The position numbers were made by a program, and so were the translations under genes. This document shows positions 15,783-25,316 of a stretch of 32,844 nucleotides of DNA, in pieces (within the stretch, counting starts at the first letter, position 1; every line of letters starts with the position of its first letter). The stretch covers positions 1 through 32,844 of the forward strand of contig JAFTBT010000110.1 of NCBI GenBank assembly GCA_017455085.1. The letters are read 5' to 3'. Below the pieces are notes generated by a model, which saw only the letters and a program-made list of their open reading frames with translations, searched no databases and was not told where the DNA came from. This DNA comes from Synergistaceae bacterium (GTDB lineage Bacteria; Synergistota; Synergistia; Synergistales; Aminobacteriaceae).

Positions 15783-16367
15783 ATGAATACCAGAAAATCC
15801 ATATTACTACATATATGCTGCGCTCCAGACGGATCTATACCTGTTCCGGATCTTATGGCTGAAGGCTGGGACGTTACAGGCTTCTTCTACGGCAGCAACA
15901 TTCACCCTCAAGAGGAATACTCACGGCGGCTTGAGGCAGTCAGAATCTTGGCCGGACACTGCGGGATCGACTGCGGGATCGGACACTATCACCCTGAAGA
16001 ATGGCTTTCGGGCGTGAAGGGCTTGGAGTCCGAACCAGAAGGAGGCCTGCGCTGTACACAATGCTTCACGATCCAGCTTGAGGCATGTGCGCGTGAGGCA
16101 GTGAGGCTCGGCTGTGAGTGGATGTGTACGACTCTCACCATCAGCCCCCACAAAAATGTATCACTCATCAATTCACTCGGCCAAGAAATAGCAGAATCAT
16201 ACGGCCTCCAGTGGGAAAATAGAGTCTGGCGGAAGAATAACGGGTTTTTGCGTTCGGTGAAGGCCTCCAAAGAACTTGGGCTGTATCGTCAGAATTATTG
16301 CGGTTGTACCTTCAGCATAAGACCCCAGAATGATATGATTGGCTCATCCCAAAAATCAGGAGGCTAG
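15783..16367 (+). CDS. queH: Epoxyqueuosine reductase QueH
   Basis: QueH (formerly DUF208) is the cobalamin-independent enzyme for the last step of queuosine tRNA modification, reducing epoxyqueuosine. The 194 residues carry the family cysteine sets: HICCAPDG near residue 10, RCTQCF near 87 and RQNYCGCTFS near 170, as metal-binding or redox ligands. FYGSNIHPQEEYSRR is also typical. The ATG has no clear ribosome-binding site and a TATAAT box lies just upstream. The following GNAT starts 4 bases after its stop, with that gene's AGGAGG overlapping the queH end, so the two are co-transcribed. Confidence 0.92.
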   Translation: MNTRKSILLHICCAPDGSIPVPDLMAEGWDVTGFFYGSNIHPQEEYSRRLEAVRILAGHCGIDCGIGHYHPEEWLSGVKGLESEPEGGLRCTQCFTIQLEACAREAVRLGCEWMCTTLTISPHKNVSLINSLGQEIAESYGLQWENRVWRKNNGFLRSVKASKELGLYRQNYCGCTFSIRPQNDMIGSSQKSGG

Positions 16368-16371
16368 TATT

Positions 16372-16992
16372 TTGTTCAGACTAAGAGAACTTGAACGCAA
16401 GGATATCCCTATCATCAACACTTGGCGAAATGATCCCGCTCTCATCGAGAATCTCGGAGCAACATTCCGCTACATCAACCCTGACACTGACTCCGCATGG
16501 TATGACCACTACATGAAGACCCGCAGCAATTCCGTACGGTGTGCAATAGTTTCTGAGGACTCTGACGAAATCATAGGGCTTGTGAGTCTCATGAACATAG
16601 ACCACCTGAATCAGTGTGCGGAGTTCCACATCATGATTGGCAGCACCCACAACCAGAACATGGGCGCAGGAACTTTCGCCGTCAACGCTATGCTCACTCA
16701 CGCATTCACGAATCTCAACCTTCAGCGCGTGGAATTATCCTGCAACGCCACCAACACCAGAGCCCAGCACGTGTACGAGAAGGCCGGATTCGTAAGGGAG
16801 GGCATAAAACGCAAGGCACGCTTCAAGCAGGGGAGCTTCATCGATATGATACAGTATGCTATTCTTCGCGAAGAGTTTGTTGCTCTGCGTAATTCGACGG
16901 ACTGGGGGGGGGGCAATAGAATCTTGTTCGTTCTGGCTGTCGGAAATAGAAGGCATCTCTGGAATCAAACACATCGTAGAAATTTGCGATGA
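16372..16992 (+). CDS. GNAT-family N-acetyltransferase with C-terminus changed at a G10 tract
   Basis: This 206-codon frame encodes a RimJ/RimL-type GNAT domain over residues 1 to about 175: RLRELERKDIPIINTWRND, IGLVSLMNIDH, the acetyl-CoA loop region IGSTHNQNMGAGTFAVNAML, and NATNTRAQHVYEKAGFVREG near the end. Some relatives acetylate amino-sugars of surface glycans (PseH-like) and others ribosomal proteins; the substrate is unknown. The start is a TTG at 16372 with AGGAGG 8 bases upstream. After Trp at about 178, a run of ten Gs leads into 25 residues that do not look like GNAT sequence. With nine or twelve Gs the frame would join the second GNAT domain to give one protein of about 333 residues; with eight or eleven it would stop at once. 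Confidence 0.85.
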   Translation: MFRLRELERKDIPIINTWRNDPALIENLGATFRYINPDTDSAWYDHYMKTRSNSVRCAIVSEDSDEIIGLVSLMNIDHLNQCAEFHIMIGSTHNQNMGAGTFAVNAMLTHAFTNLNLQRVELSCNATNTRAQHVYEKAGFVREGIKRKARFKQGSFIDMIQYAILREEFVALRNSTDWGGGNRILFVLAVGNRRHLWNQTHRRNLR

Positions 16993-17374
16993 CGCTTTCG
17001 ATTCACCGGTCTCCAGTTCCAGAGTCTCAGAACGCACAGAATATGACGAGCTTGTACGCAAATGGAACACCTCAGCAGTAGTTTTCTGCGTAAGGGACTC
17101 CGAAATCAAGGGCTATGTAGTACTCTACGCCAATGACTCCAAAACCAGAAGAGCATTCATACCAATGCTTGGAGTCCGCCCTCAATACCACATGCAGCAC
17201 TACGGAAAAGCACTCCTCAACGCCTGCGAAGAGTTTTCACGCTGGAAAGGTATGCACTCCATCTCGCTGGAGGTCCTCAAGGCAAACACCAACGCTCAAG
17301 GATTTTACAGGCATTTGGGCTTCACGGAAGAGTCAGAAAGAGAATACAGCTATATTTACGCCAAACAGTTATAA
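16856..17374 (+). pseudogene. Second GNAT domain, in a different frame after the G10 tract, lacking its own start
   Basis: From about 16914 this frame encodes a second acetyltransferase domain of about 150 residues: GISGIKHIVEICDDAF, then VVFCVRDSEIKGYVVLYAND, AFIPMLGVRPQYHMQHYGKA with the acetyl-CoA binding pattern, and SLEVLKANTNAQGFYRHLGF. The first ATG of the frame (16856) lies inside the first GNAT coding region with no ribosome-binding site, and no start lies between the G tract and the conserved region. The domain therefore seems to depend on fusion with the upstream GNAT through a length change in the G tract. It may be the 3' half of a phase-variable double acetyltransferase, a decayed gene, or an artefact of a miscounted G run. 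Confidence 0.75.
16904..16913 (+). repeat. Homopolymeric G10 tract between two GNAT domains
   Basis: Ten consecutive Gs, by far the longest homopolymer I see in the window. It lies exactly where the reading frame changes from the first GNAT domain to the second. Confidence 0.96.
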
Positions 17375-17413
17375 TTTCCCCAATACCCATATGAATCTAC
17401 AGGAGGAATATTT

Positions 17414-17899
17414 ATGCAGCAGCTATATGCTACGTGGCGAATGAGCTATATCGAGGCTCCCAAACATGAGGGCTGTATTTTCTGCGACTTCCCTGCCGAA
17501 CACAAAGACGACGAGCATTTTATCGTCCACAGGGGAAAAACCTGTTTCGTCATCATGAATCTATACCCCTATAACCCCGGACACATGATGGTGATTCCCT
17601 TCAGGCACACGAATATTTACGAGTCACTCACTGACGAGGAAGTCCTCGAACTCCACACCCTCACCGCAAAAGCTATCACTGTCCTCAAGAAAGTTATGCA
17701 CCCTGACGGCTTCAACATGGGCATAAATTTAGGGCAGACCGCCGGAGCTGGAGTAGCAGGACATTTACACAGGCACATAGTCCCGCGCTGGAATGGGGAT
17801 AATAACTTCATGCCGGTACTCAGTGAGACACGAGTGCTCTCTGACGCAATAGCGAACTCTTGGCGGAAAATCAAAGACGCGTGGGATGAATGCCTATAG
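17414..17899 (+). CDS. HIT-family hydrolase/phosphorylase
   Basis: This 161-residue protein is a histidine-triad enzyme acting on nucleotide phosphoesters, closest in layout to the branch that resembles Ap4A phosphorylase. A CIFC zinc half-site lies near residue 22, then MNLYPYNPGHMMVIPFRH, and the catalytic triad HLHRH in AGVAGHLHRHIVPRW near residue 113. AGGAGG lies 7 bases before the ATG. A TATAAT overlaps the stop codon of the upstream GNAT frame at 17370-17375 and could give it its own promoter. It overlaps the next gene by 14 bases. The exact substrate is not known. Confidence 0.92.
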   Translation: MQQLYATWRMSYIEAPKHEGCIFCDFPAEHKDDEHFIVHRGKTCFVIMNLYPYNPGHMMVIPFRHTNIYESLTDEEVLELHTLTAKAITVLKKVMHPDGFNMGINLGQTAGAGVAGHLHRHIVPRWNGDNNFMPVLSETRVLSDAIANSWRKIKDAWDECL

Positions 17900-18488
17900 C
17901 GAACCCGAACACCCCGCAACTTACGAGGAGAAAATCAAACGCTCGGTGTTCATCGCGAACGTCTCAGCGTGTCATGACGACGAAGAAGCCAGAGCCTTCC
18001 TGAACGGCATAGCCTCACAGCACCGTGACGCTACCCACAACTGCCGGGCGTATATTCTTGCTGACGGCACAGAGTACTCTTCCGACGACGGAGAACCTTC
18101 CGGAACAGCAGGCCGACCAATCCTCAACGCCATAAAGCGCGCGGAACTGGTGAATGTTATCGTGGTGGTGACTCGCTACTACGGAGGGGTCAAGCTCGGA
18201 GTCAGGGGACTCATTGACGCATACGGAGGTGTTGCCGCAAAAGCCATAGACCTCGCAGGAAGAGTCGAGTGCGTCATCACGAAGAAGCTCACCGTGTCGC
18301 TGGGGTATGCTGAAGTCGGAAGAGTTACACGCCTGCTTGAGGGTGTTGGAGTTTTGGGGGCAGCATGGGATTACGGCGAAAGTGTCAGTGTGAATGCGCA
18401 AGTCCCTGTGAATATGAGTGAGTACCTTGCGCGTGAGCTTGAGGAGCTTTCTGCGAGAGGGATTATTGCGGGATGGGAAATGCTATGA
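17886..18488 (+). CDS. YigZ/IMPACT family protein (UPF0029)
   Basis: This 200-residue protein belongs to the YigZ/YvyE/IMPACT family. The UPF0029 signature is plain: SDDGEPSGTAGRPIL and VVTRYYGGVKLGVRGLIDAY in the N-terminal domain, and a smaller ferredoxin-like C-terminal domain. The bacterial role is unsettled, with links to ribosome or nucleic acid binding. It starts inside the last 14 bases of the HIT gene and its TGA overlaps the ATG of the next gene (ATGA), so the three genes form a translationally coupled set. Confidence 0.92.
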   Translation: MNAYSEPEHPATYEEKIKRSVFIANVSACHDDEEARAFLNGIASQHRDATHNCRAYILADGTEYSSDDGEPSGTAGRPILNAIKRAELVNVIVVVTRYYGGVKLGVRGLIDAYGGVAAKAIDLAGRVECVITKKLTVSLGYAEVGRVTRLLEGVGVLGAAWDYGESVSVNAQVPVNMSEYLARELEELSARGIIAGWEML

Positions 18489-19288
18489 AGATTACCATGC
18501 TCGGAACTGGAAACGCGTTAGTTACTGAGTGCTGCAACACATGTTTTGTCCTGAGCAATGAGGCCGGAAATCTCCTAGTCGACACCAGCGGCGGAAATAT
18601 TTTGCTTCACCGGCTCAAACATGCAGGCTTTGAGGTCAGGGATATTCACGACGTATTCATCACTCACTCTCACATAGACCACATACTCGGCGCAATATGG
18701 CTCATCAGAATCGCAGCACAGCTCATGAACAGAGACAGCTACTCCGGAGACATGCACATATACTCTCACGACGAAGTGATACCCCTGATTTCGGACATGG
18801 TGCAGAAGTTTTTGCTGCCGTATCAGGCGGGATATGTAGGGACTCGGATTCACCTGCACACACTTCATGACACACAGACTCTCTCACTCATCGGCCAAAA
18901 GTTCAGATTCTTCGACATACGTTCGGAGCGCACAAAGCAGTATGGATTCGTGATGACCTTCGGCGGCAACAAAACACTCACCTTCTGCGGAGATGAACCC
19001 TGTCATGAATCATGTGAACACTTCGCACAAAATGCTGACTGGCTGATACATGAGGCGTTTTGCCTGTACAGTGAGGCGGATACGTTTAGGCCATACGAGA
19101 AACATCACTCCACAGTGAAGGACGCATGTGAACTTGCGCAGAGATTAGGAGTCAAGAATCTCATCATCTGCCACACCGAAGACTCGGATCTAGCTCACCG
19201 GAAAACACGCTACATCACCGAAGGCAGAGAATACTTCACCGGAAATATATACGTTCCTGATGATTTGGAGATATTGACGCTTTTGTGA
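18485..19288 (+). CDS. Metallo-beta-lactamase-fold hydrolase (RNase Z-like)
   Basis: This 267-residue protein has the MBL fold in the RNase Z/phosphodiesterase-like layout. It starts MKITMLGTGNA, with HSHIDH in VFITHSHIDHILGA as the zinc-binding motif. It continues with a later Asp in TFCGDEPC, a His in HHSTVKDACELA and a terminal CHTED. Family members cleave phosphodiester bonds in RNA precursors or small cyclic phosphates; the substrate here is not known. I chose ATG 18485 because it overlaps the upstream TGA as ATGA and gives the typical family start. An in-frame ATG at 18473 would add four residues and has GAGAGGG 7-11 bases upstream, so it cannot be excluded. Confidence 0.87.
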   Translation: MKITMLGTGNALVTECCNTCFVLSNEAGNLLVDTSGGNILLHRLKHAGFEVRDIHDVFITHSHIDHILGAIWLIRIAAQLMNRDSYSGDMHIYSHDEVIPLISDMVQKFLLPYQAGYVGTRIHLHTLHDTQTLSLIGQKFRFFDIRSERTKQYGFVMTFGGNKTLTFCGDEPCHESCEHFAQNADWLIHEAFCLYSEADTFRPYEKHHSTVKDACELAQRLGVKNLIICHTEDSDLAHRKTRYITEGREYFTGNIYVPDDLEILTLL

Positions 19289-19351
19289 GGCTTGCATTTG
19301 CGGAAATGAGGGGCTAATCTTCACGGGAAAAATTTTCAGGAGTGATGGATT

Positions 19352-20920
19352 TTGCTCATCAAGATACTATTGGTAGTAATTTTCTTCGGAGTAATGTTAG
19401 AAATAGGCCTCTATTGCCGGAAACATTCCACTGACGTAAACGGCTTTGTGTTGGCTGGGCGGTCAGTTGGTCCGTGGCTGACAGCATTTGCGTACGGGAC
19501 GAGCTATTTTTCTGCGGTTGTGTTCGTGGGATATGCCGGACAGTTCGGGTGGAGATACGGGCTTGCGTCAACGTGGGTCGGACTCGGAAATGCGTTTATA
19601 GGCTCGTTGATGGCGTGGGCAGTACTTGGTCGCCGGACTCGAATCATGAGTCAGTACCTTTCCAGCGCGACAATGCCGGACTTTTTCGGAAAACGTTTCT
19701 CCAGCAATGCACTCAAGATTGCAGCGTCAGTAATATGCTTCGTGTTCCTGATTCCCTACACAGCGTCACTGTATAACGGATTGAGCAGACTTTTCGGAAT
19801 GGCGTTTAGTATTGACTACTCTGTGTGTGTGGTCTTCATGGCGGTGTTGACGGGAATATACGTGATAGCGGGCGGATACATGGCAACGGCAATCAATGAC
19901 TTCATACAGGGGTTAATCATGCTAGTGGGGATAATTGCAGTGATATGGGCAGTGCTTGAGAGCAAAGGAGGGTTTACGGCCTCAGTAGCAGGCATCGCGA
20001 AAATTGCAGACCCCACAGCACAAAGTGAACTGGGCAAAGCTCCAGGAGTATTTGCGTCATTCTTTGGGCCTGACCCTGTGAATCTGTTGGGCGTAATCAT
20101 CCTTACGAGTCTGGGAACGTGGGGATTGCCGCAGATGGTGCAGAAGTTTTACGCGATCAAGACAGAGGGCGACATCAACAAAGGTACAGTGATATCTACA
20201 GTGTTTGCACTTGTTGTAGCAGGAGGATGCTATTTCTTGGGAGGCTTCGGGAGACTCTTCACAGCACAAGTAGATCCGGCAGGCTTGGGAGTCCCTGCGG
20301 AGGGGTATGATTCCGTGATACCTATAATGCTTTCTGGTCTGCCTGATATTCTGCTGGGAGTAGTTGTGATTCTGGTGCTGTCTGCGTCGATGTCAACGCT
20401 GTCGTCGTTGGTGCTGGCCTCAAGTTCGACTCTGACGCTGGATTTGCTGAAGGGGCATGTTGTGAAGGACATGGACGAGAAACAGCAGGTATTTATTATG
20501 CGAGTGTTGATAGTGGTGTTCATAGCAATATCTGTGGTTCTGGCACTGATACAGTACAGCTCAAACGTAACATTCATAGCGCAGTTAATGGGAGTATCAT
20601 GGGGAGCATTGGCTGGAGCGTTTCTTGCGCCGTTCATGTACAGCCTGTACTGGAAGGGAGTCACGAAGATATCGTGCTGGGTGAATTTTGTGTTCTCGAG
20701 CGCGGTGATGATAGCGAATATATTCGTGAGGGGAGATTTTCCGGAGTTGTTGAGGTCTCCGATAAATGCGGGAGCGTTCTGTATGCTTGCTGGGTTTGTG
20801 ATAGTGCCGGTAGTTAGCATACTGACACCGAAGCCAGACCGGAAGTTTGTTGATGATGCATTCAGTTGCTACACCAAGACGGTAACGGTGAGGCAGTCGA
20901 GTGCGTTGGCGGATGATTAA
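19352..20920 (+). CDS. Sodium:solute symporter (SSS family)
   Basis: This 522-residue protein is a sodium-coupled symporter with about 13 membrane helices, related to the proline/pantothenate permeases. Family motifs include FVLAGRSVGPWLTAFAYGTS in the first loop, YVIAGGYMATAINDFIQG, and SASMSTLSSLVLASSS, the conserved Ser/Thr segment of the sodium site. The start is TTG 19352 with AGGAG 9 bases upstream; a nearby ATG is out of frame. A strong terminator at 20936 ends the unit. The substrate cannot be told; the adjacent amidohydrolase hints at a carboxylic or amide compound but that is a guess. Confidence 0.93.
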   Translation: MLIKILLVVIFFGVMLEIGLYCRKHSTDVNGFVLAGRSVGPWLTAFAYGTSYFSAVVFVGYAGQFGWRYGLASTWVGLGNAFIGSLMAWAVLGRRTRIMSQYLSSATMPDFFGKRFSSNALKIAASVICFVFLIPYTASLYNGLSRLFGMAFSIDYSVCVVFMAVLTGIYVIAGGYMATAINDFIQGLIMLVGIIAVIWAVLESKGGFTASVAGIAKIADPTAQSELGKAPGVFASFFGPDPVNLLGVIILTSLGTWGLPQMVQKFYAIKTEGDINKGTVISTVFALVVAGGCYFLGGFGRLFTAQVDPAGLGVPAEGYDSVIPIMLSGLPDILLGVVVILVLSASMSTLSSLVLASSSTLTLDLLKGHVVKDMDEKQQVFIMRVLIVVFIAISVVLALIQYSSNVTFIAQLMGVSWGALAGAFLAPFMYSLYWKGVTKISCWVNFVFSSAVMIANIFVRGDFPELLRSPINAGAFCMLAGFVIVPVVSILTPKPDRKFVDDAFSCYTKTVTVRQSSALADD

Positions 20921-20935
20921 GCAGTAAAAAACATA

Positions 20936-20970
20936 ATCCCCTGAGCGAAGGTTCGGGGGATAAATTTTTA
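20936..20970 (+). terminator. Intrinsic terminator after the SSS symporter
   Basis: ATCCCCTGA (20936-20944) pairs with TTCGGGGGAT (20952-20961) around an 8-base loop, followed by AAATTTTTA. This is a convincing rho-independent terminator. The next ribosome-binding site follows only three bases later. Confidence 0.65.
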
Positions 20971-20986
20971 TGAAGGAGTTTTTACC

Positions 20987-21913
20987 ATGAGTACAACCGA
21001 TAAATATGAATACACAGCCCACACAACCACCATCAATAACGAACACACACCACGTATGAGAATAGTAGATATTCATACCCACACATTCCCCGAAAAAATA
21101 GCAGCAAGAGCCATCACCAGCCTTCAGGCCAAAAGCCACACCAAAGCCTTCACGGACGGAACTATAGAGTCTCTCTCACGGTCAATGCATGAAGCCGGAA
21201 TAACATACTCTGTGATTCAGCCAGTAGCTACGAATCCCAAGCAGGTTATTCACGTCAACGACTCATCAATCGCAGTCAACGAGAGCTTTTCGGAGACGGG
21301 CATAATGTCGTTCGGGGCAATGCATCCGGATTTCGAGGGGTATGCTGCGGAGCTGGATAGGCTTTCACGTTCAGGGGTGAAGGGAATCAAGCTGCATCCG
21401 GTGTATCAGGGCGTAAGTGCAGACGATGAACGCTACATCAGAATCTTGCGCAAGGCTGGAGAGCTGGGAATGATAGTGCTGCTGCATGCTGGGTATGACA
21501 TAGGTTTTCCGGGAAATGATTACGCTCTGCCTGAGAAGATAGCTCATGCTCTGAGGGAGGCCGGAGACGTGAGGGTGATACTCGCGCACATGGGCGGGTG
21601 GAAGTCGTGGCGTGAGGCGGAAGAAGTTTTCTCGCGTGGAAATGTGTATATTGATACTGCGTTTTCACTGGTGGAGTTTATACCGCTGGATGATGGGTAC
21701 TATGCTTCACGTGAGGAGTGCCGTATGCTGAAGAGTGAGGAGTTCGTGAGGATGGTGCATAGTTTCGGAGCGGAGAGGGTACTTTTCGGGACGGACTCGC
21801 CGTGGGCATCGCAGAGTGAGACATTGAGGACGATAGACTCTCTGCCGTTGACTGAGGCCGAAAAATGCATGATATACTATAACAATTCATGCGGTCTTTT
21901 GGGGATCAAGTAA
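20987..21913 (+). CDS. Amidohydrolase family protein (amidohydrolase 2 type)
   Basis: This 308-residue protein has a TIM-barrel metal-dependent hydrolase or decarboxylase fold of the amidohydrolase 2 type. The metal and active-site residues are visible: DIHTHTF (HxH), GIKLHPVYQG, VLLHAGYD, ILAHMGGW and FGTDSPW with the final Asp. The start at 20987 is supported by AAGGAG 8 bases upstream. It leaves a 23-residue Thr/His/Asn-rich extension before MRIVDIHTH, which is where family members normally begin. The substrate is unknown. It lies after a terminator, so it probably has its own promoter or depends on readthrough from the SSS gene. Confidence 0.88.
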   Translation: MSTTDKYEYTAHTTTINNEHTPRMRIVDIHTHTFPEKIAARAITSLQAKSHTKAFTDGTIESLSRSMHEAGITYSVIQPVATNPKQVIHVNDSSIAVNESFSETGIMSFGAMHPDFEGYAAELDRLSRSGVKGIKLHPVYQGVSADDERYIRILRKAGELGMIVLLHAGYDIGFPGNDYALPEKIAHALREAGDVRVILAHMGGWKSWREAEEVFSRGNVYIDTAFSLVEFIPLDDGYYASREECRMLKSEEFVRMVHSFGAERVLFGTDSPWASQSETLRTIDSLPLTEAEKCMIYYNNSCGLLGIK

Positions 21914-21939
21914 GCTATGTGTCGAATAAGGTATGCGTA

Positions 21940-21969
21940 TTGATTTTATGCGCTGGTTCAGGTTAGAAT
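21940..21969 (+). promoter_or_regulatory. Candidate sigma-70 promoter for the epimerase
   Basis: TTGATT (21940-21945) and TAGAAT (21964-21969) with an 18-base spacer, ending 25 bases before the ATG at 21995. Four of six and five of six positions match the consensus. Confidence 0.4.
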
Positions 21970-21994
21970 TGGCTAAAAATTCATGAGGTAAACC

Positions 21995-22992
21995 ATGAAG
22001 AAAATTATACTCTTCGGAGCAACAGGCAACGTAGGCTCTTATGTCTGGAAATATGCTCGTGAATATTTTGCGGGGGCTATGAAGTTATAGCTTCAGGCCG
22101 GAGAAAGACGGACTTTTTTGCGAAATTAGGAGCTCCTTATTATTCCGTTGACCTTTCCAGAAAAGAAGACTTTGACGTTTTGCCGACAGAGGACATTCAT
22201 GCGGTTATACTGCTTTCTGCTCAGATACCTTCATACATGGAGGGCTATCACCCTGAGCAATACGTGAACTCGAATATTATCGGTGGCTATAATGTCTTGG
22301 AATACTGCCGTAAAGTTCATGCAGACAGAATTTTGTTCTCGACAACTGTGTTCGATATTTCCCTGTACAAGGAAGAAAACCCTGCTGTTATCCTTAAGCC
22401 GGATATGCCCTACAACTTCAGCTATAGGGGCGACCATGCCGTTTATGTCATCACTAAGAATACTGTGATTGAGTTCCTGAAGCATTATCACGAAGAATAC
22501 GGCCTGAAATATTTTGTGTTCAGGTTTCCGACTATCTACAACTACAGCCCGTATCACTATTATCATCCCAATGGAGTAAAGACCCTGCGTCCAGTGTACA
22601 GGATGATAGATCAGGCAATGAAGGGTGAACCTGTGGAGCTTTGGGGAGATCCGAATTACGCTAAGGATATGGTGCATGTGTACGACTGCGCACAGATGAT
22701 CTGCAGAGCCGTAAACGTTGACCGGGATACAGGCTTCTACAACGTAGGCACAGGAATACCCGTGACTTTGAAGGAACAGATCGAGACAATCATTGATGTA
22801 TTTTCACCGGAAGGCAAGCGTTCGGAAATAGTGTACCGTCCCGACAAGAAGGCCGGAGGAGGTTCCTTAATGGATGTGAGTAATGCTGTTGAGGAACTGG
22901 GATATAGGCCTGAATATGACTGCCGCAGACTATTCGAAGACTACAAGGCGGAAATGCAGATTAACCGTTTTGGTGAACTTAGGGGAAAATAA
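21995..22992 (+). pseudogene. NAD-dependent epimerase/dehydratase, frameshifted near codon 27
   Basis: An extended SDR enzyme acting on a nucleotide sugar or similar substrate. The start (ATG 21995, GAGG 7 bases upstream) encodes MKKIILFGATGNVGSY, a Rossmann motif, but this frame stops at TAG 22088-22090. From the G run at 22072-22076 the protein continues in another frame with YEVIASGRRKTDFFAK, and reads to 22992 with AVILLSAQIP, the YxxxK pair in YVITK, FRFPTIYNY and a C-terminal domain. One added G (or two removed) restores a 332-residue protein of normal length. The intact body (22180-22992 has a later ATG but no Rossmann motif) suggests a recent lesion, a slippage site or a sequencing error. 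A terminator follows. Confidence 0.85.
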
Positions 22993-23018
22993 CAAGCAGC
23001 ACCTAATTTTATCATTGA

Positions 23019-23052
23019 CCCTTCTCCGAAAACAAAGGGGAGGGCTTTTTCT
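23019..23052 (+). terminator. Intrinsic terminator after the epimerase gene
   Basis: CCCTTCTC (23019-23026) pairs with GGGGAGGG (23037-23044), using two G-T pairs, and is followed by CTTTTTCTT. It separates the epimerase from the beta-glucoside operon. Confidence 0.62.
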
Positions 23053-23062
23053 TATCTGCATA

Positions 23063-23071
23063 TGCTATCAT
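23063..23071 (+). promoter_or_regulatory. Candidate extended -10 promoter for the beta-glucoside operon
   Basis: TGCTATCAT matches the extended -10 pattern and lies about 50 bases before the GH1 start. No anti-terminator (RAT) site with an overlapping terminator is seen in the short leader, so LicT/BglG-type control is not evident. Confidence 0.35.
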
Positions 23072-23079
23072 TAGACTAA

Positions 23080-25312
<2,233 letters not shown>

Positions 25313-25316
25313 CACA

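Noticed and set aside
16381..17109. Minus-strand frames across the G10 tract
   Set aside because: Complementary shadows of the two GNAT domains with no start signals.
18473..18484. Upstream ATG as the start of the MBL-fold gene
   Set aside because: Possible, but the ATGA overlap with the YigZ stop at 18485 and the usual family N-terminus favour the later start.
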